Assembly: GCF_008801575.1 (NCBI RefSeq) | Contig: NZ_VZPL01000002.1 | Span: 1 to 64,000 of the forward strand | Length of the DNA: 64,000 nt | Origin: Xanthomonas cissicola | GTDB taxonomy: Bacteria; Pseudomonadota; Gammaproteobacteria; Xanthomonadales; Xanthomonadaceae | Direction: 5' to 3' | Shown here: one piece after another, positions 38,470-46,622 of the stretch | Numbering within the stretch: the stretch's first letter is position 1 | How the letters are laid out: each line of letters begins with the position of its first letter | The notes under the pieces: generated by a model | Seen by the model: the letters and a program-made list of their open reading frames with translations, nothing else | Databases searched by the model: none | Told to the model about the DNA's origin: nothing | Program-made: the position numbers and the translations under genes

Positions 38470-38607
38470 CCGTCCAGCATACCTGTTGCCCGCACTCGCC
38501 CGCTTGCCTGGTGAACGCACACACCGTTGCCGACGGCGTGGCCGTGCTCGACTCACAACATATTCATCGACCTGCCAACACGCTCGCCACACAGACAAGG
38601 AGATCTC

Positions 38608-39342
38608 ATGCATACCCATCTCAAGCCGTTGTTGCTGGCCCTGTCCATCGCTGCCGGAACCGCCATGACCGCCCACGCCCAACCTGCGTCGAGCTATACC
38701 ATTCCCAGCGACGGCACCCTGCTCAACGTATCGGCCGAGGCCGAGGCCAAGCGTGTGCCGGACATCGCCACGCTGTCTGCCGGGGTGGTCACCCAGGCCG
38801 CCGACGGCAATGCCGCCATGCGCCAGAATGCCGAGCAGATGAGCAAGGTCATGGCCGCCGTCAAGGCCGCCGGCATCGCCGACAAAGACGTGCAAACCAG
38901 CGGCATCAATCTGAGCCCGCAGTACACCTACAAAGAGAACGAAGCGCCCAAGATCAACGGCTACCAGGCCAGCAACACGGTCAGCCTCAAGGTGCGCGAC
39001 ATCACGCGCCTGGGCAAGGTGCTGGACGCCCTGGTCGCGCAAGGCGCCAACGACATCAACGGCCCCAGTTTTTCGATCGACCAACCCGAGCCGGTCTACG
39101 ACGAAGCCCGCGTTGCCGCACTGAAGAAGGCCCAGGCGCGCGCCGACACTTATGCGAAATCGCTTGGGCTGAAGGTGCGCCGCATCGTCAGCATCTCCGA
39201 GGGCCGCAGCGGCGGCGCGGTTCGCCCGATGATGATGGCCGCCTCGATGCGCTCGGCAAAGGCCGAGATGGACACCCCGGTCGCCCCCGGCGAGAGCACC
39301 TTGTCGATAAACCTGGATGTGACGTTCGAACTGGGGCGTTGA
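38608..39342 (+). CDS. SIMPL domain (DUF541) periplasmic protein
   Basis: This 244-residue exported protein has a signal peptide (ending TAHAQ) and one SIMPL/DUF541 domain, the family of E. coli YggE and BP26, periplasmic oligomers linked to stress. Typical family blocks are [70 protein letters not shown] and [24 protein letters not shown]. An AAGGAG ribosome binding site (38597-38602) fixes ATG 38608. It diverges from maf and lies upstream of the Oar-type receptor in the same direction, after 351 bases with a hairpin, so the two are probably separate units. Confidence 0.92.
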   Translation: MHTHLKPLLLALSIAAGTAMTAHAQPASSYTIPSDGTLLNVSAEAEAKRVPDIATLSAGVVTQAADGNAAMRQNAEQMSKVMAAVKAAGIADKDVQTSGINLSPQYTYKENEAPKINGYQASNTVSLKVRDITRLGKVLDALVAQGANDINGPSFSIDQPEPVYDEARVAALKKAQARADTYAKSLGLKVRRIVSISEGRSGGAVRPMMMAASMRSAKAEMDTPVAPGESTLSINLDVTFELGR

Positions 39343-39693
39343 CAGGGTAGCCCCACCCTCAAGCCTCACGTGTTGCGTTTGCATTGCCCTCTTCGGAGGG
39401 CAATGTCGTTTGCACGCTTGGTAGAGCGCACCTCACTTCTGGCCGCCGCCAGTCGATGGTGGTTGCCAGTGACTGGCAGCGAGCCACATTTCCCCTAAGA
39501 AACAAAAAGATTGCCTGGCTGCAAGTGCCCAGAGTCATGAGGACCTGGTCTGAATACGCGCTTTTAGCTGTTTGTGCTTAAAAAAACATGAAATTTAGCG
39601 AAATTATTCTTTAAGCAGGCGCGACCGCTCTCTAGCATCGGTTGTCAGCGCACCGTCATCTTCGTGACGGCGCCCATCTGGAGAGCGATAGAG
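39343..39693. other. Intergenic region upstream of the Oar-type receptor
   Basis: These 351 bases hold one hairpin (39382-39405) near the SIMPL gene and an AT-rich patch (39570-39615) with the small inverted repeat AATTT-AGCG-AAATT. The patch lies about 80-110 bases before the receptor start and is the likely promoter area. No clear Fur or Zur box was recognised. Confidence 0.5.
39382..39405 (+). terminator. Candidate terminator hairpin with TTCG tetraloop
   Basis: A 10-bp stem CATTGCCCTC/GAGGGCAATG encloses a TTCG tetraloop 40 bases past the SIMPL gene. The following T stretch is weak (TCGTTTG), so termination is probable but not certain. Confidence 0.55.
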
Positions 39694-42600
39694 ATGACCA
39701 GCCACGCCGCGCGGCAACGCCGCCCGTTTCGTTCCACGTCGCCTGCGCGCTATGGCCGCATCAGCATGCTTGCGCTTGCCCTGAGCGGCGCCGTCGGCAT
39801 GCTCGCCACCGGCACTGCGGCCGCGCAAAGCACGACCGCCGGCATCTACGGAAGCGCGCCGGCCAGTGCAGGCGCCACGGTCACCGCGCAGAGCGACACC
39901 GGTTTGACGCGCACTGCAACCGTCGATGCCAATGGCCGTTATGCCATCGGCAACCTTCCGGTGGGCACCTACACCGTCACCCTGCAGCGCGAAGGCCAGG
40001 CCGCCGAGACCCGCAAGAACATCGCGCTGCGCGTCGGCGCCGGCACCGATGTGTCCTTCGGCAGCAGCAATGCGTCCGACGACACTGCCACCCTGGGCAC
40101 CATCACGGTGACCGGCAAGAACATCTCGCCGGTGGACGTCTCCGCCACTGCTTCACGCACCGTCATCACGGCCGAGCAATTGCAACGCCTGCCGCTGGCG
40201 CGCTCGGGCGAAGCGATCGCGCTATTGTCGCCCGGTGCGGTGCAAGGCAGCGGCTATTTCGGCAACGCCATTTCCTTCGGCGGCGCCGGCGTTACCGAAA
40301 ACGCCTACTACCTCAATGGCTATCTCAGCTCCAATCCGCTGACCAACATCGGCGGTGTCACCCTGCCGTTTGGTGCCATCGATCAGCAGGAAACGTATAC
40401 CGGCGGCTATAGCGCCCGCTACGGCCGCTCGGCCGGTGGCGTGCTCAGCCAGGTCGGCAAGCGTGGCACCAACGAGTGGCATTTTGGCGCGCAGGCCTTG
40501 TGGCGTCCGAGGTCGCTGTCCAGCGACTACAAAAATGTCTTCTACCCCGATACCGCACCGCCTGCCGGCTATGAGTACAGCGACGAAAGCCTGCCAGGCA
40601 CGCTTTACCGCAGCCGAAAGGACGACACCTTCTGGAACACGGTCTACAGCGTCTACGCTGGCGGCCCGCTGGTCGAAGACCGCCTGTTCGTGTTCGTTGC
40701 CGCAGAGCAGGAACGCACCGAAGGCGTTTCCACTGCACGCAGGGACGACCCGGTCATCGGCCGCAACAACTATAGCATTGATGAGCCGAAGGTCTACGCC
40801 AAGATCGACTGGAACATCAACGACAGCAATATTCTCGAACTGACCGGCGTCAAGAACAATTCTCGCGAAGGCGGTGCCTATACCGATTTCAACGGATACC
40901 CGGACGTTGTCAGCGACGCCAACGGCGCATTCGCCGATACGGTCAAGGTCAACGACCGCTACTACATCGGCAAGTACACCAGCTATATCACCGACGATCT
41001 GACACTGAGCGCCACTTACGGCAAGAGCCGCCAGACCGACTTCCGCAACAACCCCAGCACCGCACCGCTGCTGACCAACACCAATCTGCAGGACCCGGCC
41101 ATCACCGGTGGCAGCGAGATACGCAACAACCAGACCTCCAGCCAGGCACGCGACGGCGAAAACAAGACGCGCGGCCTGCGCATCGATCTGGAATACGTGC
41201 TGGGCAGCCACACACTGACCGCAGGCGTGGACAACATGTATTTCAATGCCAACAACGAGGGCGTCATCACCACGGGTCCAGGCTACCGCTGGATCTATGG
41301 CCGCTCTTCCCGCCCCACCTCGCCCATCAGCGCTGCACTGGGCGTGGGTCCGGCCGGTGGCAACGGCTACTACGTGTATCGCTCGGTGTTCAATACGGCG
41401 ACCAGCATGTCAGTCGCGCAGAAGGCTTACTTCCTCGAGGACAAGTGGCAAGTCAACGACAAGCTGCTGCTGACATTGGGTATCCGCAACGACAAGTTCA
41501 CCAACTTCAACGATGCGGGCGAGGCTTACGTGACCAGCGGCGACCAATGGGCGCCGCGCCTGGGACTGAGCTGGGATGTGTTCGGCGACTCGTCGCTGAA
41601 GGTGTACGGCAACGCAGGTCGCTATTACCTGGCGTTGCCCAACAGCGTGGCCATCCGTGGCGCATCGCCGTCCACTTTCACGCGCGAATACTTCACCTAC
41701 TCCGGCATCGATGCGCAAGGCAGCCCGACCGGACTGACGCCGGTCGCAGTGGATCCATCCGCCGGGTTCTCCTGTTCGGGCAACATCGTGTCGTCCAATC
41801 TGGAATGCGGCCAGGCACCGGATGCCGCCGGCATCGCCGCCACCGACCTGAAGTCGATGTACCAGGACGAGTTCATGCTTGGCTTCGACAAGACCCTGGG
41901 CGAGAGTTGGGTCACCGGCGCCAAGGCCACCTATCGCACGCTCGGCGCCACCATCGACGACGTCTGCGATGCGGACCGCATGCGGACAAAGTTGACGGCA
42001 TCGGGCGTCGACCCGAGCACCGTCAACGTGCCCGGTTGCATCATCTTCAATCCCGGCGAAACCAATTCCTTCAGCCTCGCCAATCTCGATGGCTCGGGCC
42101 GCACCTCGGTGACGATGTCGCCGTCGGACTGGGGCTTCGACAAGAAGGCCAAGCGCACGTACCTGGCGGTGGACCTGTTCCTGCAGCATCCATTCGACGG
42201 CAAGTGGGAAGGCCGTATCGACTACACCTGGTCGCGCAACTTCGGCAATACCGAGGGCCAGGTGAAATCCGATATCGGGCAGACCGATGTGTCCAAGACC
42301 CAGGATTGGGACGCTGCTGCGCTGATGTGGTACTCGGGCGGGTATCTGGCCAACGATCGCCGCCATCAGATCAAGCTTTACGGCTCCTATCAGATCGCAC
42401 CCGAATGGCTGATCGCGGGCAATATCCGCATCCTGTCCGGCACCCCGAAATCCTGCCTGGGATATGTGAGCATCAACGGCATCAGCGAAGATTCCGATGC
42501 CGGCGATCCGGTGGGCTATGGTTCTTCGTACCACACCTGCAATGGCCAACCGTCGCGTCCGGGCGATGCGGGCCGGTTGCCGTGGACCAAGATCGTCGAC

Positions 42601-42804
42601 CTGGGCCTGACCTATCGCCCGGCGTTCGCGGACAACAAGCTCGCCATGACCTTGCAGGCCTTCAACATCTTCAACGAACGCAAGCCGCTGCAGGTGGATT
42701 CGACCTGGGAGGATAGCGCCTTCACGCTGTCCAATACCTACGGAATGGGGCTTTATTTCACCCAGCCGCGTTACGCCATGTTCTCCGTGTCGTACGACTA
42801 CTGA
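39694..42804 (+). CDS. Oar-type TonB-dependent outer-membrane receptor
   Basis: This 1036-residue outer-membrane receptor has the Oar layout. A signal peptide ends ATGTAAAQ. A carboxypeptidase-regulatory-like beta domain comes next (GIYGSAPASAGATVTAQSDTGL...GRYAIGNLPVGTYTVTL). The plug domain includes the TLGTITVTGKN TonB-box-like region and SVDVSATASRTVITAEQLQRLP-like sequence, and a long beta-barrel ends in FSVSYDY. The substrate is unknown; Oar proteins are linked to protein or peptide export and adhesion as well as uptake. ATG 39694 fits the signal peptide. A tonB-like gene follows on the same strand after two terminators. The IS-cut remnant at 576-659 is a homologue. Confidence 0.93.
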   Translation: MTSHAARQRRPFRSTSPARYGRISMLALALSGAVGMLATGTAAAQSTTAGIYGSAPASAGATVTAQSDTGLTRTATVDANGRYAIGNLPVGTYTVTLQREGQAAETRKNIALRVGAGTDVSFGSSNASDDTATLGTITVTGKNISPVDVSATASRTVITAEQLQRLPLARSGEAIALLSPGAVQGSGYFGNAISFGGAGVTENAYYLNGYLSSNPLTNIGGVTLPFGAIDQQETYTGGYSARYGRSAGGVLSQVGKRGTNEWHFGAQALWRPRSLSSDYKNVFYPDTAPPAGYEYSDESLPGTLYRSRKDDTFWNTVYSVYAGGPLVEDRLFVFVAAEQERTEGVSTARRDDPVIGRNNYSIDEPKVYAKIDWNINDSNILELTGVKNNSREGGAYTDFNGYPDVVSDANGAFADTVKVNDRYYIGKYTSYITDDLTLSATYGKSRQTDFRNNPSTAPLLTNTNLQDPAITGGSEIRNNQTSSQARDGENKTRGLRIDLEYVLGSHTLTAGVDNMYFNANNEGVITTGPGYRWIYGRSSRPTSPISAALGVGPAGGNGYYVYRSVFNTATSMSVAQKAYFLEDKWQVNDKLLLTLGIRNDKFTNFNDAGEAYVTSGDQWAPRLGLSWDVFGDSSLKVYGNAGRYYLALPNSVAIRGASPSTFTREYFTYSGIDAQGSPTGLTPVAVDPSAGFSCSGNIVSSNLECGQAPDAAGIAATDLKSMYQDEFMLGFDKTLGESWVTGAKATYRTLGATIDDVCDADRMRTKLTASGVDPSTVNVPGCIIFNPGETNSFSLANLDGSGRTSVTMSPSDWGFDKKAKRTYLAVDLFLQHPFDGKWEGRIDYTWSRNFGNTEGQVKSDIGQTDVSKTQDWDAAALMWYSGGYLANDRRHQIKLYGSYQIAPEWLIAGNIRILSGTPKSCLGYVSINGISEDSDAGDPVGYGSSYHTCNGQPSRPGDAGRLPWTKIVDLGLTYRPAFADNKLAMTLQAFNIFNERKPLQVDSTWEDSAFTLSNTYGMGLYFTQPRYAMFSVSYDY

Positions 42805-42829
42805 CGCACTCTCCCGTCAGCGTCGCTTC

Positions 42830-42860
42830 CCCAGCCCTGCGAAGGGCTGGGCTTTTCTTC
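42830..42860 (+). terminator. Rho-independent terminator 1 after the receptor
   Basis: A 9-bp stem CCCAGCCCT/AGGGCTGGG with a GCGA tetraloop is followed by CTTTTCTTC. Confidence 0.88.
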
Positions 42861-42866
42861 GATGCA

Positions 42867-42895
42867 CGCCCAGCTTCGGCTGGGCGTTTCGTTTG
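42867..42895 (+). terminator. Rho-independent terminator 2 after the receptor
   Basis: An 8-bp stem CGCCCAGC/GCTGGGCG with a TTCG tetraloop is followed by TTTCGTTTG. It lies right behind terminator 1, giving a tandem pair. Confidence 0.8.
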
Positions 42896-43117
42896 CGCGG
42901 ATGATTGCCGCGGCTGACCCATGCGACACGCGTGAGCGGCGAGGTATCGCCGAGCATTACAAGGATGACGCGTGCCGCGTTGACGGTTCGGCGCAGCCAC
43001 GCAATCTTGCGTGGCGCTTGTGCGGTCGTTACCGCTGCGGTAAACCTACGCTACCGGATGGTGATGTGCGTCCGGGTCGCGCTGGTCCTTTCCGCAGTTC
43101 CGTTCTGGAGGTGGATG

Positions 43118-43789
43118 ATGGTTCGCACGCAATCGCAGGTTTCTTCCCGTCCCCTTGGCATCGACCCCTCGCGCGTTCTGGCGATGAGCACGGCCGTGGC
43201 ATTGCACCTCCTGGCGGGCGGGCTGTTGTTGATTCCGCTCTCGCATCGGGCCATTCCACAGCAGACCGCGCCAAAAGAGCGCTGGCTCATGCCGGTCAGC
43301 ATCCCGACGCCGCCACCACCGCGGGTGTTTCCCGTCGAAGTCACGTTCACGCCGAAAACGCATTCACCGACCAAGTCGCTCCCGCTGCCGGTACAGACTC
43401 CGGTGGTCAGTGAAACATCCCTGGTCGACAGCGCACCGTCTGCCGTTGCCGCAATGGTCTCCGACGTCGTTGCAGACAGTGCCCCGACGACCACCGCACC
43501 CAGTGGACCGATCGAAGCAGGTCGATTGCAGTATCTGAGTTCGCCAGCGCCGAGCTATCCGGCGGCCGCACTGCGCGCAGGTCAGCAAGGCACGGTCCTG
43601 CTGCGCGTCCTGGTCGGCACCGATGGGCGTCCGGCCGAAGTCAGCGTGCAGACCAGCAGTGGTCATCGCATGCTCGACCTGGCCGCGCGTAGCCAGGTGC
43701 TGCGCAACTGGCGCTTCCAGCCGGCGATGCAGAACGGTCAGGCCGTGCAGGCCTATGGTCTGGTGCCGGTGAGTTTCTCGCTGAATTGA
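43118..43789 (+). CDS. TonB-family energy transducer
   Basis: This 223-residue TonB-like protein couples the inner-membrane proton-motive force to an outer-membrane receptor. One N-terminal transmembrane helix (AMSTAVALHLLAGGLLLIPL) is followed by a Pro-rich periplasmic spacer (SIPTPPPPRVFPVEV). The C-terminal TonB domain has SYPAAALRAGQQGTVLLRVLVGTDGRPAEVSVQTSSGHRMLDLAA and the terminal FQPAMQNGQAV. Two adjacent ATGs exist; 43118 has the better spacing from CTGGAGG (43105-43111). No exbB or exbD lies nearby. Its position after an Oar-type receptor suggests a dedicated partner for it. Confidence 0.92.
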   Translation: MVRTQSQVSSRPLGIDPSRVLAMSTAVALHLLAGGLLLIPLSHRAIPQQTAPKERWLMPVSIPTPPPPRVFPVEVTFTPKTHSPTKSLPLPVQTPVVSETSLVDSAPSAVAAMVSDVVADSAPTTTAPSGPIEAGRLQYLSSPAPSYPAAALRAGQQGTVLLRVLVGTDGRPAEVSVQTSSGHRMLDLAARSQVLRNWRFQPAMQNGQAVQAYGLVPVSFSLN

Positions 43790-43867
43790 GCGGTGACCGG
43801 ATGCGGCGGGCTGCAACCGCAGCCGCCGCATCGATATGGCGCTGCACACACGTTTCGTCAGCCGCTC

Positions 43868-44338
43868 CTATGCGCGGTGATACGGATGGTTGGCCAGCAT
43901 CGCCGCGGCGCGATACAGCTGCTCGGCGACGATCAGGCGCACCAGCATGTGCGGCAGGGTGAGTGGGCCGATCGACCAGCTTTCGCTGGCGCTCTTGAGC
44001 ACCTCTGCCGCGTGGCCTTCCGGGCCGCCGATGAGAAACGCCAGGTCGCGGCCCTGCCCGCGCCAATGCTCCATGCGCTGGGCGAGCTGTTCGGAACTGA
44101 GCGGGCGCCCCGGCACATCAAGCGCCACCACGTAGGCGTTTTTCGGCAGCGCGGCGAGCACGCGGCGGCCTTCGTCGTCGGTCGCGCGCTGCGCAGCGCG
44201 GCCCTTGCCGCGCAGGCCGGGTTCGATCTCGACCAGCTCCAGCGGCATCCAGTGCGAAAGACGCTTTTGATATTCGGCAAAACCTTGCGCCACCCAGCTC
44301 GGTGCGCGCTCGCCGGTAGCGATGAGTCGGCATTTCAT
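43868..44338 (-). CDS. rlmH: 23S rRNA pseudouridine(1915)-N3 methyltransferase
   Basis: This 156-residue SPOUT-class enzyme methylates pseudouridine 1915 in helix 69 of 23S rRNA. The start MKCRLIATG, the Gly-rich IGGPEGHAAEVLKSASESWSIGPLTLPHMLVRLIVAEQLYRAAAMLANHPYHR C-terminal trefoil knot and the LDVPGRPLSSEQLAQ block match the family closely. Length is exact for RlmH. In most relatives rsfS and rlmH are adjacent; here a rightward phosphatase gene lies between them, and tonB ends 78 bases from the rlmH stop on the other strand. Confidence 0.96.
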   Translation of the reverse strand: MKCRLIATGERAPSWVAQGFAEYQKRLSHWMPLELVEIEPGLRGKGRAAQRATDDEGRRVLAALPKNAYVVALDVPGRPLSSEQLAQRMEHWRGQGRDLAFLIGGPEGHAAEVLKSASESWSIGPLTLPHMLVRLIVAEQLYRAAAMLANHPYHRA

Positions 44339-44383
44339 GGCGACATGATATCCGCGTCACAGCCCGGGCAGCCCGCGGCGATT

Positions 44384-44398
44384 TGTCACTGCGTGTCA
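44384..44398 (+). promoter_or_regulatory. Weak candidate Pho-box-like repeat upstream of phoX
   Basis: Two TGTCA words at 44384-44388 and 44394-44398 are spaced by 10 bases, 62 bases before the PhoX start. A classical PhoB box has CTGTCAT repeats with an 11-base period, so this is only a partial match. PhoX genes are usually PhoB controlled, which is why it is noted. Confidence 0.2.
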
Positions 44399-44459
44399 TG
44401 GTGTGGTTACAGCTGGCAATTAGTGTCGCCCGACCACCCAGCCACGCAGGAGTCGTTCG

Positions 44460-45995
44460 ATGCCGATTTTCGATCCCGCCCGCCGCCAGGTTCTCAAGGG
44501 CAGTGCTGCCGTCATGGCCGCCGGCGCCCTTGGTAGCTTGAGCGCGTTGCAGTCGCGCCAGGCCCAGGCCGCCACCTCGCCCTCCACGCAACTTGCACCG
44601 GTCCCGAGCCGGTACGGCCCACTCGCCCCGGTCGCCGACCAGAGCACCGGTTTGCCGCTGCTGCAGCTGCCACAGGGTTTCAGCTATCGCTCGTTCGGCT
44701 GGAGCGGCGACCGCATGGACGACGGCCAGCCCTGCCCCGACCGACATGACGGCATGGCCGTGGTCGGCCTGCGCCGACCCGACTGGCGTCCCGGCAGCGA
44801 CCCGCTGCGCGGCCTGGAATACGTGCTGATCCGCAACCACGAACGCGGCGCGGGCAGCCCGCTCCGCGCCCCGGCGATGTACGACACCGGCACCGTCAGC
44901 GGTACTCAGCAGGCCGGCGGCGGCACCACCACGCTCAGTTATGGCCGGCGCGGCTGGGGCAGCCTGGAGCCGAGCCTGGGCGGCACGCTGGTCAACTGCG
45001 CCGGCGGCCCTACGCCATGGGGCACCTGGCTGAGCTGCGAAGAGATCAAGACCAATGCGGTCTCCAGCACCGGCCGCAAGCATGGCTATGTGTTCGAGGT
45101 GGACCCGGACAGCCACCGCACCACCGGCCGCCCGCTAGTGGGACTTGGCCGTTTCAGCCACGAAGCGGTGGCGGTCGATCCGCGCACCGGTATCGTCTAT
45201 CTCACCGAAGACGACCGCAACAAGGCCGGCCTGTACCGCTTCATTCCCAACGACCGCCGCGGCCGTCATGGTTCACTGGAAAACGGCGGGCGGTTGCAGG
45301 CCGCGCGCGTGCGCGGCCGCCGCAATGCCGACCTCACCGTGGCCGGCATCGGCCAGCAGTTCCAACTGGAATGGGTGGATATTGCCGAGCCCGACCTGGA
45401 CAGCATCGCCGCACCGGCCGGCTTTGCCGATATCGGCGCCAACGACACCCTGAGCGGCCCGTTCGCACAGGCCTGGGCCGATGGCGCGCTGCGCATGAGC
45501 CGCGGCGAAGGCATCTGGTACAGCTACGGCAAGATGTTCATCGTCGACACCAGCACCGGCGTGGATGCGCAGGGTCGTCGCGGTTACGGCAACGGTGCGG
45601 TGTGGGTGCTGGACCTGTTTACCCAACGCCTGAGCGCGCTGTTCGTCAGCGGCAATCAGCTGGCCGCGCACAATCCGGACAATGTGACGGTGAGTGCGCG
45701 CGGCGGCGTGGTGTTGTGCGAAGACGGCGGCGAAAGCCCGGACGAATACGGCCCTGGCGCGCGTCTGCTCGGCCTGACGCGCAACGGCCAGTCGTTCTAT
45801 CTGGCCAAGAACAACGTACAGCTGACCTCGCAGCAGATTGCCGATGCCGGCAAGACCATTGCCGAAGGCGACTACCGCGACACCGAGTTCTGCGGCGCGT
45901 GCTGGGACCCGTTGGCGCGCACCTTGTTCGTCAACATCCAGACGCCGGGCATCACCCTGGCCATCACCGGGCCGTGGGAACGCGGACCGCTGTAA
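44460..45995 (+). CDS. phoX: PhoX-type alkaline phosphatase (DUF839), Tat-exported
   Basis: This 511-residue PhoX-family protein is a calcium/iron-dependent periplasmic alkaline phosphatase that releases phosphate from organic esters. The N terminus DPARRQVLKGSAAVMAAG is a twin-arginine signal. Family blocks include LPQGFSYRSFGWSGDRMDDG, GGTLVNCAGGPTPWGTWLSCEE, GRFSHEAVAVDPRTGIVYLTEDD and NPDNVTVSARGGVVLCEDGG. The latter pair supply the metal-binding acidic residues. ATG 44460 gives a typical Tat leader. It sits alone between rlmH and rsfS, in the opposite direction. Together with the PhoA homologue at 20759 the window holds two unrelated phosphatases. Confidence 0.92.
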   Translation: MPIFDPARRQVLKGSAAVMAAGALGSLSALQSRQAQAATSPSTQLAPVPSRYGPLAPVADQSTGLPLLQLPQGFSYRSFGWSGDRMDDGQPCPDRHDGMAVVGLRRPDWRPGSDPLRGLEYVLIRNHERGAGSPLRAPAMYDTGTVSGTQQAGGGTTTLSYGRRGWGSLEPSLGGTLVNCAGGPTPWGTWLSCEEIKTNAVSSTGRKHGYVFEVDPDSHRTTGRPLVGLGRFSHEAVAVDPRTGIVYLTEDDRNKAGLYRFIPNDRRGRHGSLENGGRLQAARVRGRRNADLTVAGIGQQFQLEWVDIAEPDLDSIAAPAGFADIGANDTLSGPFAQAWADGALRMSRGEGIWYSYGKMFIVDTSTGVDAQGRRGYGNGAVWVLDLFTQRLSALFVSGNQLAAHNPDNVTVSARGGVVLCEDGGESPDEYGPGARLLGLTRNGQSFYLAKNNVQLTSQQIADAGKTIAEGDYRDTEFCGACWDPLARTLFVNIQTPGITLAITGPWERGPL

Positions 45996-46152
45996 CCGCA
46001 TGGCGCCACGCGCCGGCGGTGTGCATGCCCCGAACAGCGCGTGGCTGAGGAATGCACGACGCCGGCCGATTGCGCAGCGAACGTCCCAAACGATAACGGC
46101 GCCCAAGGGCGCCGTTGTTGACTCTGCACGCCTGCGGCGCGCCTGCGCAGAC

Positions 46153-46566
46153 TCAGCGCAGTTCGTCGGACTCGTCTTCGTCGGACGGACGTTGATCGCC
46201 CACGGTCCACAGACGCTCCAGCGCATAGAACTCGCGCACGCGCGGCAGCATCACATGCACCACCACATCGCCCAGGTCGACCAGCACCCATTCGGCTTCG
46301 CGCTCGCCTTCCACGCCCAGCGGCATCACGTCCAGGCGCTTGGCGAACTTGACCACTTCGTCGGCGATCGACTTGACGTGGCGGGTGGAGGTGCCGGAGA
46401 CCACCACCATGTAGTCGCAGACGCTGGACTTGCCGCGCACATCGATCTCGACCACGTCCTTGGCTTTGAGTTCTTCGACAGCCTCGCGCACGGTCGCCAA
46501 CAGGGCCGGCACGGATGGCGGCGGGTTCGGGAGGGAGGTCTTGATGACTTGGGCTTGGCTGGTCAA
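46153..46566 (-). CDS. rsfS: Ribosomal silencing factor RsfS
   Basis: This 137-residue protein binds ribosomal protein uL14 and blocks subunit joining under starvation. The family core reads LATVREAVEELKAKDVVEIDVRGKSSVCDYMVVVSGTSTRHVKSIADEVV, then LGVEGEREAEWVLVDLGDVVVHVMLPRVREFYALERLW, which matches RsfS throughout. There is no ATG near the start; TTG 46566 gives MTSQAQVIKTS with a normal N-terminal extension. The C terminus is acidic (PSDEDESDELR). It follows nadD by 56 bases on the same strand. Confidence 0.93.
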   Translation of the reverse strand: MTSQAQVIKTSLPNPPPSVPALLATVREAVEELKAKDVVEIDVRGKSSVCDYMVVVSGTSTRHVKSIADEVVKFAKRLDVMPLGVEGEREAEWVLVDLGDVVVHVMLPRVREFYALERLWTVGDQRPSDEDESDELR

Positions 46567-46622
46567 AGCGGCAACTCGATGGAATTGGCGTGAATTATAG
46601 GCCGGTCCGGCCGGACGCGTGT

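Larger units (their letters stand above)
42805..43117. other. Intergenic region with tandem terminators between receptor and tonB
   Basis: These 313 bases hold two terminator hairpins in their first 90 bases. The remaining 220 bases carry no recognised gene and should contain the tonB promoter. The receptor and tonB are therefore neighbours but probably separate transcripts. Confidence 0.55.
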
